64,000 bases of DNA from Polynucleobacter sp. JS-JIR-5-A7 (GTDB lineage Bacteria; Pseudomonadota; Gammaproteobacteria; Burkholderiales; Burkholderiaceae), in assembly GCF_018687935.1 (NCBI RefSeq), contig NZ_CP061308.1, forward strand, positions 180,048 to 244,047, read 5' to 3'. Shown piece by piece: positions 27,715-37,494 of the stretch (position 1 is its first letter; each line of letters starts with the position of its first letter). The position numbers and the translations under genes are program-made. A model generated the notes under the pieces. The model saw only the letters and a list, made by a program, of their open reading frames with translations, was not told the DNA's origin and searched no databases.

Positions 27715-29112
27715 ATGCATATTCATATCTTGGGCATTTGCGGTACCTTCATGGGCGGCATTGCCGCAATCGCTCGGCAAGCCGGACATCGTGTAACGGG
27801 TTGTGATGCCAACGTGTATCCACCAATGAGCACACAGCTTGAAGCTCAAGGTATTGAGCTCATTGAGGGATTCTCGCCAGATCAATTATTGCAGTTTGAG
27901 ACCATGCCCGATTTATTTGTGATTGGCAATGTCGTTTCTCGTGGCAATCCCTTAATGGAAGCCATTCTGAATCAAGGGCTGCCCTATATCTCTGGACCTC
28001 AATGGCTAGGGGAGCAAGTTTTATATGGCCGACATGTTTTAGCGGTAGCCGGTACGCATGGCAAGACGACTACATCAGCCATGCTCACTTGGATTTTGGA
28101 ATTTAATGGCTACAAGCCTGGATATTTAATTGGTGGAGTGCCACTGAATTTCACAGTATCTGCACGCTTGGGTGAAAGTCAATATTTTGTAATAGAGGCC
28201 GATGAATATGACACTGCCTTTTTCGATAAGCGCAGTAAGTTTGTCCATTACAGGCCACGCACTGCTTTATTAAATAACTTAGAGTTTGATCATGCAGATA
28301 TTTTTGCGGATCTTGTTGCTATCGAAACTCAGTTTCATCACTTAGTACGCACAGTGCCCAGTGATGGCTTATTGGTAGTCAATGGCGAGGAACCTGCGCT
28401 AGAGCGGGTTGTCACCCGCGGTGCTTGGTCGCCTGTAGAGCGTTTTGGACAGGATGCCGCTAACCAGTGGTCATTGATTTCACAAGAGGGTGATGGCTTT
28501 ATTGTGCGTCAGTTAGGCAAAGAGGTGGCCACCGTGCAATGGGCTCCTGATTCGGGCGTGATGGGCAGACACAACCAACTCAACGCGCTTGCTGCAATTG
28601 CATCTGCCAATCACATTGGTATTTCACCAGCAGATTCTGCACGTGCCTTGGCGGCATTTAAAAACGTGAAGCGTCGTCTTGAAACGATTGGTGTTGCAAA
28701 CGACATTACGGTGTATGACGACTTTGCGCATCATCCAACGGCGATCACCACCACGGTTGATGGTTTACGTCGTCGAGTGGGTAAGGCCCGCATCTTGGCG
28801 GTATTGGAGCCACGCTCGAATACGATGAAACTCGGTGTAATGAAGGCACAACTACCTAATAGCTTGCAGCAGGCTGATAAGGTCTTTGCTTATGGAGCCA
28901 GTAGTGGCAAGGAATCTTTGGGCTGGGATTTGGCAGAAGTCCTAGCCCCACTAAATACAAAAGAGGCTGGTAAAGCCCATGCCTTCGATGACCTTGGTGC
29001 ATTAGTGAATGCAGTTGCCAAAGAAGCTAAACCAGGCGATTACATTCTAGTGATGAGTAATGGCGGCTTTGGTGGAGCGCATCAAAAAATATTAGAAGCC
29101 ATATCTGTTTAA
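27715..29112 (+). CDS. mpl: UDP-N-acetylmuramate:L-alanyl-gamma-D-glutamyl-meso-diaminopimelate ligase
   Basis: Mur-ligase that joins recycled tripeptide to UDP-MurNAc during peptidoglycan recycling, 465 residues. It starts MHIHILGICGTFMGGIAAIA, typical of Mpl rather than MurC. The ATP loop GTHGKTTT is at 113-120, EADEYDTAFFDKRSKF carries the Mpl-type middle-domain signature, and DDFAHHPTAI follows in the last third. It works in the same recycling route as the AmpD-like amidase at 15877-16695. Confidence 0.96.
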   Translation: MHIHILGICGTFMGGIAAIARQAGHRVTGCDANVYPPMSTQLEAQGIELIEGFSPDQLLQFETMPDLFVIGNVVSRGNPLMEAILNQGLPYISGPQWLGEQVLYGRHVLAVAGTHGKTTTSAMLTWILEFNGYKPGYLIGGVPLNFTVSARLGESQYFVIEADEYDTAFFDKRSKFVHYRPRTALLNNLEFDHADIFADLVAIETQFHHLVRTVPSDGLLVVNGEEPALERVVTRGAWSPVERFGQDAANQWSLISQEGDGFIVRQLGKEVATVQWAPDSGVMGRHNQLNALAAIASANHIGISPADSARALAAFKNVKRRLETIGVANDITVYDDFAHHPTAITTTVDGLRRRVGKARILAVLEPRSNTMKLGVMKAQLPNSLQQADKVFAYGASSGKESLGWDLAEVLAPLNTKEAGKAHAFDDLGALVNAVAKEAKPGDYILVMSNGGFGGAHQKILEAISV

Positions 29113-29155
29113 TTTAACTTACCGCAACCTAATAAATAAATACTGAAAGCAAAAT

Positions 29156-29890
29156 ATGGGCAATCGATTAGAAGATAAGGTCGCCATTGTTACAGGCGCA
29201 GCAAAAGGGATTGGATTTGCAACGGCCCAGCGCTTTGCAGAAGCGGGTGCAAGAGTGATCGTTGCTGATATTAATCTTGCGGCAGTAAAGAGTGCTGCAG
29301 CCCAAATTCCTCATGCTGAGGCCTATGCAATGGATGTGACTGATCGTGCCAGCATTCAGGCGGTAGTTGATCAAGTCATCCAAAAACATGGCCGCATTGA
29401 TATTTTGATTAATAATGCTGGTATTACGCAAGATGCACGTTTGATCAAGATGACTGAGGCGCAATTTGATACCGTGCTTGATGTCAACCTCAAGGGCGTA
29501 TTCAACTGCACCCAATTGGTAGTGCCACACATGCTGGAAGCTGGTACTGGCGCGATTGTGAATGCTTCTAGCGTGGTCGGTTTGTATGGGAACTTTGGTC
29601 AAACTAATTATTCAGCGACAAAGTTTGGCGTGATTGGTTTTACCAAGACTTGGGCTCGTGAACTTGGTCCTAAAGGCATTCGAGTCAATGCAGTTTGTCC
29701 TGGATTTATTGCGACAGAAATGGTTAAAGCCATGCCAGAAAATATTCTGCAAGATATTGAGCGTCGCAGTTGGCTAGGTCGCTTGGGCACGCCTGAAGAA
29801 ATGGCCAACGTATATCTATTCCTTGCCAGCGATGAAGCGAGTTACGTTAATGGAGTTGCATTAGAAGCTAGCGGTGGGATTTCCCTCTAA
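29156..29890 (+). CDS. fabG: 3-oxoacyl-ACP reductase-like short-chain dehydrogenase
   Basis: NAD(P)H-dependent reductase of the classical SDR family, 244 residues, most like FabG. The cofactor motif TGAAKGIG is at residues 13-20, NNAG at 86-89, and the catalytic set Ser138/139, Tyr152 and Lys156 lies in NASSV and NYSATK. It is not within a fab gene cluster, so it may be a second FabG or an acetoacetyl-CoA reductase. The SDR class is certain and the substrate is inferred. The stop at 29890 is two bases before the ATG of the RNase gene, so the pair is probably co-transcribed. Confidence 0.85.
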   Translation: MGNRLEDKVAIVTGAAKGIGFATAQRFAEAGARVIVADINLAAVKSAAAQIPHAEAYAMDVTDRASIQAVVDQVIQKHGRIDILINNAGITQDARLIKMTEAQFDTVLDVNLKGVFNCTQLVVPHMLEAGTGAIVNASSVVGLYGNFGQTNYSATKFGVIGFTKTWARELGPKGIRVNAVCPGFIATEMVKAMPENILQDIERRSWLGRLGTPEEMANVYLFLASDEASYVNGVALEASGGISL

Positions 29891-29892
29891 GC

Positions 29893-31929
29893 ATGAATCT
29901 CTTATATGAAGAGGGTGGCGATATCAAAATTGCTGCCGTACAGTCTGCAACAGGAACAGGCGATGCTGAATCCTGGCAGGCGACCAGTCTTTCTGGCAAG
30001 AAGATCAAACTCAAGGCGAAAGAGGTTTGGTTGCGCTTTGAAAAGCCCGAGGCACAAGCTGCGATGGATGAAGCGCTCGTTTTATCTAAAGATATTGACT
30101 TGCAATTGCTCTGGGATTGCGCGCCTGAAGAAGAGTTTGGTCTGGTAGATGTTTCTCTTGAATATTTTGGCTCGCAAGCAACGATCCCTCAGCAAGTAGC
30201 ATTAGCGATTGCCTTACAAGATGCCCCAGTATTTTTCCGTCGCAAAGGGCGAGGGCGCTTTCAAAGAGCGCCCCTTGAGCAATTGCAAGCAGGCTTAGCT
30301 GCACTGGAGCGCAAGCAAAAAGAGTTAGAGCAACAATCTGTTTGGCAACAAGATTTAGTCGCAGGCATATTCCCTGACACCTTGAAGTCTTCAGCTAAGC
30401 AACTACTGTTCTCCCCAGATAAGAATTCTTCAGCTTATAAGGCCCTCATAGCCGCATGCACAGAAACAGGTGAATCCCCGGCGCAGTTGATGATTCGTTG
30501 TGCTGCAATTGAATCTCCATTGGCCTATCACCAGGGAATGTTCTTGAAAGCCCATTTTCCAAATGGCGCTGCTCATCATGTCAATATCGGAGTTGATCAA
30601 GCAGCCTATGATGCGGCGATTGCAGAACTGCCTTTGGCCGAAGTAAATGCTTTCTCGATTGATGACTCAGGAACTACTGAGATTGATGATGCGCTTTCGG
30701 TAACAGAACTTGTAGAGGGTAGTCATCGCATCGGTATTCATATTGCAGCACCAGGTTTGGCGATTAGTAAAGATGATCCATTGGACCAAGTGGCTCGCAA
30801 TCGTATGTCTACCGTTTATTTTCCGGGCAACAAAATTACGATGTTGCCTGATTCGGTCATTGAGCAATTCTCCCTGGATGCGGGCGCTCCTAGACCCGCG
30901 CTATCCATCTATGTAGATCTTGATGCGGATGGAATAGTAAACCGAGATACCCTGCAAATGCGGGCAGAGATGGTGCCGATGACTGCTAATCTTCGTCTAG
31001 AAGATGTGGAGCATTTGGTGAGCGAAGAGAGTTTGGTAGATGAAGGCGTTAGTTATCCCTATCGAAAAGAGTTAGCTATCTTGTGGCGTGCCGCAAAACT
31101 CTTGCATGCTGGTCGACAAGAAAAAAGAATTGCCAATGGTCTACGTGCTGAACAGTTGGGTGTGATTGATCCCAATGCTTTGGCAAGAGATTTTCATTTT
31201 CAAATTCAAGATGTGGATGGAGTTCAACGTGTAGAAATTATTCCGCGTCAGCGTGGTTCTATTCTCGATACGATCGTTGCAGAGTGGATGATCTTTTGCA
31301 ATAGCGCATCTGGTCAATTGCTAGCGGATCATGGTTTGCCGGGTTTGTTCCGAACCCAAAAGGGTTGGGGACCATTGCGTACTCGTATGCAAACTACCCC
31401 AGGGCCTCATGAAGGCTTGGGGCTCGACTACTACGCATGGTGCACCTCTCCGCTACGTCGCTACTCCGATCTCGTCAATCAGTGGCAGTTAATCGCCTTA
31501 GCAAAACATGGGGTGACTGCGAAGATGATGGCACCATTTCCACCACGAGATGCGACTCTGATGGGAATCGCTGCAGACTTTGAATCTTGTTATCAGGCTT
31601 ATGGCGAATTTCAAGATCGCCTAGAAAAGTATTGGTGCTTGCGTTGGATTGCGCAGGATGGAGATTCCAAAAACGTTTATGTACGTCACTTAAAAGAGGG
31701 GATGTCTAGGGTAGAACTAGTACCTCTACACTTACCTATCCCAGAGTTGGCAAGTCACCCCCGCATGACTCGTGCAGAAGTGGCGGTGGCTGATGTCGAC
31801 TTGTTGCAATTAAGTGCTGCTGTGAGAGTACTAGAGATTGAAGCCAAAGCAGAGCCAGAAGTAAAGACTGTAGAAGAATTGACCGATGCATTGCCCGAGG
31901 ATGCAGAAGAAGATGCCAGCCCAGATTAA
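29893..31929 (+). CDS. RNase II/RNase R-type exoribonuclease (RNB domain)
   Basis: 3'-5' exoribonuclease-like protein of 678 residues. The RNB signature SIDDSGTTEIDDALSV (255-270) supplies the magnesium-binding aspartates. HIAAPGLAI and the late TSPLRRYSDLVNQWQL with catalytic-type arginines are also typical. It is shorter than RNase R and has an atypical N-terminal third; no clear S1 domain is visible in the last 100 residues, which end in an acidic tail. This form is common in betaproteobacteria as a ribonuclease II family protein. Its 3' end overlaps the next gene by 17 bases. Confidence 0.88.
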   Translation: MNLLYEEGGDIKIAAVQSATGTGDAESWQATSLSGKKIKLKAKEVWLRFEKPEAQAAMDEALVLSKDIDLQLLWDCAPEEEFGLVDVSLEYFGSQATIPQQVALAIALQDAPVFFRRKGRGRFQRAPLEQLQAGLAALERKQKELEQQSVWQQDLVAGIFPDTLKSSAKQLLFSPDKNSSAYKALIAACTETGESPAQLMIRCAAIESPLAYHQGMFLKAHFPNGAAHHVNIGVDQAAYDAAIAELPLAEVNAFSIDDSGTTEIDDALSVTELVEGSHRIGIHIAAPGLAISKDDPLDQVARNRMSTVYFPGNKITMLPDSVIEQFSLDAGAPRPALSIYVDLDADGIVNRDTLQMRAEMVPMTANLRLEDVEHLVSEESLVDEGVSYPYRKELAILWRAAKLLHAGRQEKRIANGLRAEQLGVIDPNALARDFHFQIQDVDGVQRVEIIPRQRGSILDTIVAEWMIFCNSASGQLLADHGLPGLFRTQKGWGPLRTRMQTTPGPHEGLGLDYYAWCTSPLRRYSDLVNQWQLIALAKHGVTAKMMAPFPPRDATLMGIAADFESCYQAYGEFQDRLEKYWCLRWIAQDGDSKNVYVRHLKEGMSRVELVPLHLPIPELASHPRMTRAEVAVADVDLLQLSAAVRVLEIEAKAEPEVKTVEELTDALPEDAEEDASPD

Positions 31930-32800
31930 TCCTGTTCAGATTCCTCGCTCAGAAAAATTCAACCGAGCTGTGATCTTTTTTCAGAATACCTGGCGACGCT
32001 ATCCTTTTCGACTCGCACTATGCGTATCACTCATTATTCATGCACTGTTTCTATCGTTTCGTTGGGGTATTGGTGAAATTCAAAATCGCCGACTCAATAC
32101 GCCTTTGAGTGTTGTCCTCGTGAATGCCAGTAACAAGATGCCCCCAAAGCAGGCGAACAAATTGGCCCAGGCAGATCTACAGGGTGGCGGTAAGTCTGAA
32201 AATCAAGATGCCACAGCACTACATCGAGCCAGACTGGGAGCGGAGGCGCGTCTTGAGGTTTTAGAGAAGCAGCAAAAGCAGATGCTGGCCAAGTTAGACG
32301 AGCAGCGAGCTAAATCTGGTGGACGAAAAAGTGGGGATGAGCAAAAGATTGCCCCCCAACTTAATTCTCTAGAGGCAGAGTTGGCGAAGCAGTTGGAAGC
32401 GGATGGACGTGAGCCTCGCCGCAAGGTGCTCACCGGCGCTAATACTAGGGCAGTGACTTTTGCCCATTACTTTGATGCTATGCGCCAAAAGATTGAGGCT
32501 TACGGTAGTACATTTTTTCCGCGTGCCAATGGTCGACCGCTATATGGCAGCTTGATTATCGTTGTGAGTGTCGATTCTCAAGGCCGAATTACTACCAATG
32601 CGCAAGGTAAAGATGGGGTATCAATAGGGCGAAGCTCAGGTAATCCTGAATTGGATCGACAGGCCCTAGCCATTGTTCGTGCATCAGCCCCATTTGGCCC
32701 ATTCCCTTCAGAAATGCGTAATCAAATTGATGTGCTCGATTGGATCTCCACCTTTGACTTTACTCGCGATGGGAATGATCTTCTGGAACTCAAACGTTAG
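31913..32800 (+). CDS. TonB-like energy-transducer family protein
   Basis: Single-span periplasmic protein of 295 residues. A transmembrane helix at about 33-50 contains the TonB-type SxxxH pattern (Ser39, His43). A charged, coiled-coil-prone region covers about 105-165, and a TonB C-terminal domain about 183-285 (YGSLIIVVSVDSQG, LDRQALAIVRASAPFGPFP). The middle is lysine/glutamine-rich rather than the proline-rich linker of E. coli TonB, closer to betaproteobacterial TonB-family and TolA-like proteins. No ExbB/ExbD is present nearby. The start at 31913 lies within the end of the RNase gene, indicating translational coupling. Confidence 0.78.
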   Translation: MPAQINPVQIPRSEKFNRAVIFFQNTWRRYPFRLALCVSLIIHALFLSFRWGIGEIQNRRLNTPLSVVLVNASNKMPPKQANKLAQADLQGGGKSENQDATALHRARLGAEARLEVLEKQQKQMLAKLDEQRAKSGGRKSGDEQKIAPQLNSLEAELAKQLEADGREPRRKVLTGANTRAVTFAHYFDAMRQKIEAYGSTFFPRANGRPLYGSLIIVVSVDSQGRITTNAQGKDGVSIGRSSGNPELDRQALAIVRASAPFGPFPSEMRNQIDVLDWISTFDFTRDGNDLLELKR

Positions 32801-32851
32801 TGCAGCACTCCTTATTCTTAAAATCGCAAATTCGCTTATTCTGTAGCCATC

Positions 32852-33757
32852 ATGAGTTCAAACGCTTCCGTTGATTTGCATACCGATCCAAGTCTTCACC
32901 CGGGTCTAGATGTCTATGCGGTAGCGGGCAATCCAATAGGCCATAGTCAGTCGCCCGCCATTCACCAGCGCTTTGCAGAGCAAGCTAAACAAGCTATGCA
33001 CTATGGCCGTTTACAGCCGGAGCTAGATGGTTTTGCTCAAGCTGCTAAAACATTCTTTTCTGCTGGCGGTAAGGGTATGAATGTCACCGTGCCATTTAAG
33101 TTAGATGCCCAAGCTTTTGCTGATCAATTAACTAGTCGAGCCCAGTTGGCTGGTGCAGTCAATACGCTATGGATTCAGGATGGCAAGATTTATGGTGACA
33201 ATACTGATGGCGCTGGCTTAGTGCGCGACCTATTGGCGCAGGGTATCGCCATCCATGAGTCGCGTATTTTGCTTTTAGGTGCTGGTGGAGCAGCACGTGG
33301 AGTGATCGGGCCCTTATTGGAGCATTCACCTAAATGCTTAGTGATTGCTAATCGCTCAAGCATAAAGGCTGATGAATTGATCAAATTATTTGCCAACGTA
33401 GCTGCTTCAAAAGAGGTTGCCTTGGAAGCTCGCACATTAGCTCAATTAGAGAGTTCTGAAAAAACACCCTATCCATTTGACCTGGTGATTAATGCAACTG
33501 CTGCAGGACTAGCGGATGAGTCTCCTTTGAGCATTGCCGCTGTAGTAAACATCTTTACGCCAAGCTCATTTGCTTACGACATGGTCTACGGTAAAACAAC
33601 GGCCTTTATGAAGCAAGCTTTACAGCGTGGGGCACGCATTAGCGATGGCCTTGGTATGTTGGTGGAGCAAGCTGCAGATGCATTCTTGTTATGGCGGGGG
33701 ACCGATCTAGCAACACAAATTGATCCGCGAGCAGTGCTCGCTCAATTGCGTAGTTGA
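32852..33757 (+). CDS. aroE: Shikimate dehydrogenase
   Basis: NADPH-dependent reduction of 3-dehydroshikimate to shikimate, 301 residues. The substrate-site motif AGNPIGHSQSPAIH near the N-terminus, NVTVPFK with the catalytic lysine, NTDGAGLVRDL, and the nucleotide loop LGAGGAARGV are all present. DGLGMLVEQAADAF closes the family pattern. The N-terminal 20 residues extend beyond the E. coli protein; the ATG at 32852 was kept as the only nearby start. mtgA follows about 30 bases downstream, an arrangement common in betaproteobacteria. Confidence 0.96.
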   Translation: MSSNASVDLHTDPSLHPGLDVYAVAGNPIGHSQSPAIHQRFAEQAKQAMHYGRLQPELDGFAQAAKTFFSAGGKGMNVTVPFKLDAQAFADQLTSRAQLAGAVNTLWIQDGKIYGDNTDGAGLVRDLLAQGIAIHESRILLLGAGGAARGVIGPLLEHSPKCLVIANRSSIKADELIKLFANVAASKEVALEARTLAQLESSEKTPYPFDLVINATAAGLADESPLSIAAVVNIFTPSSFAYDMVYGKTTAFMKQALQRGARISDGLGMLVEQAADAFLLWRGTDLATQIDPRAVLAQLRS

Positions 33758-33787
33758 TCAAATTTACTTGCAGTTAATTTCTCACTC

Positions 33788-34555
33788 ATGCGCTGGATTG
33801 CTTACCTAGTCAAATGTCTCTTGGCAGGTTTTGTAGCCATGCAGGTATATTTTGCCGTTCAGATCGGCCTATGGATTAGTGTAGATCCCAGCAGCACAGC
33901 CTTTCAGAGAGCGGAGCGCTGGCGCTTGTGTTCCTGGCATTGGACTTGTTCCGTGCAATCAAAGTGGACGCCTTACGATAAGATTTCAAACAATCTCAAA
34001 CGTGCGGTTTTGGTTAGCGAAGACGACATCTTTTTTCAACACAAAGGGGTTCGTGTTGAAGACATGCAAAAAGCATGGCAAAAAAATCAACAGCAAAATC
34101 AGCAAAAACCTCAGGCGGGGGCTAAATCTAAAACCGTGCTGCGTGGTGGGTCAACCATTACTCAGCAGCTTGCAAAAAATTTATTCTTATCTTCCGAGCA
34201 AAATTATTTTCGTAAAGGGCAAGAGCTTTTCATTACCGGACTCTTAGAGCTGACGCTATCTAAACAGAGATTGTTTGAGATCTACCTTAATTCAGTAGAG
34301 TGGGGTGAAGGCATTTTTGGTATTGGGGCTGCTTCTGAGCACTATTACGCAACTACGCCAGCAGGACTAGATCTAGATCAGGCTGCGGCCCTAGCTTCCG
34401 CTTTGCCAGCACCCAAGTGTTTTGATAAAGAGAAATATTGCCGCAAGGCCAGGATCCACTTTCCAACCAGACAAGAATTTATTTTGGAGAATATGGGGCG
34501 TGTCGCTTTAGCGCCGATAGCTCAGCCCAAGAGTTCGTCTAAGACTGCTAAGTAG
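33788..34555 (+). CDS. mtgA: Monofunctional peptidoglycan glycosyltransferase
   Basis: Membrane-anchored GT51 enzyme polymerising lipid II into glycan strands, 255 residues. It has one N-terminal transmembrane helix (about 5-28), the catalytic SEDDIFFQHKG with Glu78, GGSTITQQLAKNLFLS at 120-135, and YLNSVEWGEGIFGIGAAS. Between the first two motifs is a Gln/Lys-rich stretch (about 97-116) roughly ten residues longer than in the E. coli protein. Its last eight bases overlap the end of the convergent pyrF gene, so no terminator separates the two. Confidence 0.95.
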   Translation: MRWIAYLVKCLLAGFVAMQVYFAVQIGLWISVDPSSTAFQRAERWRLCSWHWTCSVQSKWTPYDKISNNLKRAVLVSEDDIFFQHKGVRVEDMQKAWQKNQQQNQQKPQAGAKSKTVLRGGSTITQQLAKNLFLSSEQNYFRKGQELFITGLLELTLSKQRLFEIYLNSVEWGEGIFGIGAASEHYYATTPAGLDLDQAAALASALPAPKCFDKEKYCRKARIHFPTRQEFILENMGRVALAPIAQPKSSSKTAK

Positions 34556-35387
34556 CCGCTCTTAACGCATCACGCGTGGACTGTGCCACGTTTCGTGCAG
34601 CCTGCGCAAAATCATTTCCAGAGCTTGCATACAGAATGGCTCTTGAAGAATTAATGATCATGCCTGTTCCAGGTTTGCCTGGAATACTGCCCGCTTTAAC
34701 GGTGGCTTCAATATCTCCACCTTGGGCTCCGATGCCGGGGATGAGTAAAGGCATCTCCCCCACAATTGCTCGTACCTTTGCGATCTCTTCTGGGAAGGTT
34801 GCGCCCACAACAAGACCAATTTGACCCGAGCGATTCCAATGAGTGGCTGCAAGTTTGGCTACATGGAGATACAAAGGCTCCCCATTTGGGGAAACATTTA
34901 AGAACTGTAAATCTGAGCCACCTGGATTAGAAGTGCGACACAGGACAATGACACCTTTACCAGCATGTTTTAGATAGGGCTCAATCGTGTCAAAGCCCAT
35001 ATAGGGATTGACGGTGATGGCATCCGCACCATAGCGCTCAAAGGCCTCTAGAGCGTAGTGGTCTGCGGTACTGCCAATATCACCACGCTTGGAATCGAGG
35101 ATGACAGGAATATGGGGGTATTTGTCTTTGAGGTGACGTACCAGTTTTTCTAGTTGGTCTTCAGCGCGTTGTGAGGCAAAGTAGGCAAACTGAGGCTTGA
35201 AGGCGCAGACCAAATCTGCAGTGGCATCAGCGATATCGCGACAGAACTCAAAGATCCCCGCAGGTTTCCCTTGCAGGGATGGGGGTAAGCGCTTGGGGTC
35301 TGGGTCAAAACCAACACACAGCATGCTGCCTTGGGAAGCCCATGCAGACTGGAGTTGCTGGTGAAAGGTATTTGAGCGAGGGTTCAT
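34548..35387 (-). CDS. pyrF: Orotidine 5'-phosphate decarboxylase (type 2)
   Basis: Last step of UMP synthesis, 279 residues, belonging to the longer type 2 group rather than the E. coli short form. The catalytic segment DSKRGDIGSTADHYA is intact, with the FDPDPKRLP phosphate-side motif near the start and the phosphate-binding end PGIGAQGGDIEATV. It is transcribed towards mtgA and overlaps its 3' end by eight bases. Other pyrimidine genes, pyrR and pyrB, are at 61-63 kb. Confidence 0.96.
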   Translation of the reverse strand: MNPRSNTFHQQLQSAWASQGSMLCVGFDPDPKRLPPSLQGKPAGIFEFCRDIADATADLVCAFKPQFAYFASQRAEDQLEKLVRHLKDKYPHIPVILDSKRGDIGSTADHYALEAFERYGADAITVNPYMGFDTIEPYLKHAGKGVIVLCRTSNPGGSDLQFLNVSPNGEPLYLHVAKLAATHWNRSGQIGLVVGATFPEEIAKVRAIVGEMPLLIPGIGAQGGDIEATVKAGSIPGKPGTGMIINSSRAILYASSGNDFAQAARNVAQSTRDALRAAT

Positions 35388-35460
35388 TGGATTTAGCTTA
35401 TTTTAGTGAAATAGTCATGATCTATAGGATAAACTAGCGCACATTCCTTAGGAGTTCACC

Positions 35461-36426
35461 ATGATCAACTTGTTCGTCCTGCAAAATGGCCGCCTCTCTC
35501 AAGAGCAAGTGGAAGATCGCAATGAATTATTGCAATACGCTAATCCTATCTGGATTGACGTAGTTGATCCAGAGGAAGAAGAGCTCGTTTGGATTAAAGA
35601 GGCTTTTGGTGTGCTTTTGCCCGAGTTAGATGACTTGGGCGACCTAGAAGCCTCTGCTCGTTATTTTGAAGCGGATGACGGTCATCTCCATATCCGCACC
35701 GATTTTTTATTGGATGAAGAAGAGACTTCTCGCAACGTGCGTGTGGCGTTTGTGCTGACTAAGCAAGTGCTGTTCTCGATTCATGATGAAGATTTACCAG
35801 TATTCCGCTTAGTCCGTTTGCGTGCGCGTTTGCGCCCCGGCTCAGTCAGCAATGCAAAAGATGTCTTGCTTGACCTCTACTCCACGGATGCCGAGTATTC
35901 AGCCGACGCTTTGGAAGAGGTTTATGAAAACCTTGAGCAAGCAGGTAAGCGAGTGCTGTCTGATAGCATTAACGATGCCGATGCTGCAGAGGTTTTAGAG
36001 ACGATTGCAAAGGAAGAGGATACCAACGGACGCATTCGTCGTAACGTGATGGATACCCGTAGAGCCCTGTCTTTCTTAATGCGCAGCAAGTTACTATCGG
36101 ATGAGCAACAAGAGGAAGCGCGCCAAATTTTGCGTGATATTGACTCACTTGAAAACCATACAGCATTCCTATTCGACAAGATCAACTTCTTGATGGATGC
36201 GACAGTCGGTTTTATTAATTTGAATCAATCCAAAATTATCAAGATCTTCTCGGTGGTCTCCGTCGCTTTAATGCCACCTACTTTGCTGGCGAGTATTTGG
36301 GGTATGAACTACAAGCACATGCCTGAATTGGATGCGACTTGGGGTTATCCAATGGCAATCGGTTTGATGATTATTTCAGCGATTATTCCGCTGGGCTACT
36401 TCCATAGCAAAGGCTGGATGAAGTAA
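35461..36426 (+). CDS. corA: Magnesium/cobalt transporter CorA
   Basis: Pentameric inner-membrane channel for magnesium, 321 residues. A long soluble, mostly helical and acidic N-terminal region is followed by two C-terminal transmembrane helices. The selectivity motif GMN sits between them in WGMNYKHMPELD, just as in CorA. The ribosome site TTAGGAG precedes the ATG at 35461. No riboswitch-like leader is evident in the 70 bases upstream. It stands alone and converges with pncC one base downstream. Confidence 0.96.
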   Translation: MINLFVLQNGRLSQEQVEDRNELLQYANPIWIDVVDPEEEELVWIKEAFGVLLPELDDLGDLEASARYFEADDGHLHIRTDFLLDEEETSRNVRVAFVLTKQVLFSIHDEDLPVFRLVRLRARLRPGSVSNAKDVLLDLYSTDAEYSADALEEVYENLEQAGKRVLSDSINDADAAEVLETIAKEEDTNGRIRRNVMDTRRALSFLMRSKLLSDEQQEEARQILRDIDSLENHTAFLFDKINFLMDATVGFINLNQSKIIKIFSVVSVALMPPTLLASIWGMNYKHMPELDATWGYPMAIGLMIISAIIPLGYFHSKGWMK

Positions 36427-36427
36427 T

Positions 36428-36922
36428 TTAATTCTCGAGTAGCTTTGCCAATTCGCTCAGTACGTAATTGCAAGATTGTTCCCGAATCGCTTGGCGGTCT
36501 CCAGCAAAGTGCATCGTTTTTGTAAGCACTCTATTTTCACCAGCTTCATTTTGAATAGCCCAGCCAAAGCATACTGTTCCCACAGGTTTTTCTGCTGAGC
36601 CACCGCTGGGACCTGCAATACCGGTAATTGAGATGGCGGCATTGACATCTGCATTCAGCTGAGCGCCTTTAGCCATCGCTTTAGCAACTTCCTCGCTCAC
36701 TGCTCCAAAGCTTTGAATAAGCTCTGCCGGCACCCCCAAGGATTCTTCTTTGGCTTGGTTACTGTAAGTGATGTAGCCCCGCTCAAACCATTCGCTTGAG
36801 CCCGCTAATTCAGTGAGAGTGGCGCAGACCAAGCCCCCAGTACAAGACTCTGCAACCGTCATTTTCCAATTTCTCGAGCGCAAAATTTCTGCCAAGGTTT
36901 GGACGGTATCGAGTGAATGCAT
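36428..36922 (-). CDS. pncC: Nicotinamide-nucleotide amidase (CinA C-terminal domain type)
   Basis: Deamidates nicotinamide mononucleotide in pyridine-nucleotide recycling, 164 residues, comprising the CinA C-terminal domain alone. The motifs VAESCTGGLVCATLTELAGSS, ERGYITYSNQAKEESLGV and ISITGIAGPSGGSAEKPVGTV are conserved. The ATG at 36922 begins directly after the pgpA stop codon, separated by two bases. A TTG at 36934 would overlap pgpA and is less likely. It is the last gene of the thiL-pgpA-pncC operon. Confidence 0.93.
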   Translation of the reverse strand: MHSLDTVQTLAEILRSRNWKMTVAESCTGGLVCATLTELAGSSEWFERGYITYSNQAKEESLGVPAELIQSFGAVSEEVAKAMAKGAQLNADVNAAISITGIAGPSGGSAEKPVGTVCFGWAIQNEAGENRVLTKTMHFAGDRQAIREQSCNYVLSELAKLLEN

Positions 36923-36924
36923 AT

Positions 36925-37494
36925 TTAAATCCAACCCATTTGAGTGCTGACTACTTGCAAGAGAGTAATCACCAAGAGTGTGAAGAAAGCTGCCGCAAGA
37001 TCATCCACCATGATGCCAAACCCACGCCACAGGAGTTGCAGGAAGTGTGAAGGGGTATCGGTATTCTCGAGCGTTTTAAAGTGGCGATCAATCATGCCGA
37101 TAGGACCCGGTTTAGCAGCATCGAAATATCTAAAGAGAGCGAACGCAAGGATCTGCATCCAAATACTGGTCGGTGTAATGAATAACAGCACCAACCAAAA
37201 AGCCATCATTTCATCCCAAACAATACCGCCAAAATCTTTCTTACCTAACTCTTCACTGACATGGCCACAGATCCAACAGCCCAACAAAATACCGCCACCA
37301 GTGATCCATAGAAAATGTTCTATGGTGAGGAAATGCTCAGCAATCAAAAAGCTTGCCCAGGCCCAGAGAGTGCCTGCAGTGCCAGGCGCTACCCGGCTTA
37401 GACCGCTACCAAAGCCAAAGGCTAGAGTGCGACTTGGGCTCTGAAGCATCCACTGGAAACCAGGCTTCACAACTGATGGATTCTGATCAGTCAT
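36925..37494 (-). CDS. pgpA: Phosphatidylglycerophosphatase A
   Basis: Inner-membrane phosphatase producing phosphatidylglycerol, 189 residues with about four hydrophobic segments. Family motifs include FGFGSGLSRVAPGTAGTLWA, the metal-site type DFGGIVWDEMMAFW and the late DRHFKTLENTDTPSHFL with HLQLLWRGFGIMVDDLAAAF-like ending. It overlaps thiL by four bases (stop/start) and is followed immediately by pncC, so the three genes are translationally coupled, as in many proteobacteria. Confidence 0.94.
   Translation of the reverse strand: MTDQNPSVVKPGFQWMLQSPSRTLAFGFGSGLSRVAPGTAGTLWAWASFLIAEHFLTIEHFLWITGGGILLGCWICGHVSEELGKKDFGGIVWDEMMAFWLVLLFITPTSIWMQILAFALFRYFDAAKPGPIGMIDRHFKTLENTDTPSHFLQLLWRGFGIMVDDLAAAFFTLLVITLLQVVSTQMGWI

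Noticed and set aside
36944..37444. A 166-codon plus-strand frame
   Set aside because: Antisense shadow of pgpA, which has full family motifs on the minus strand.
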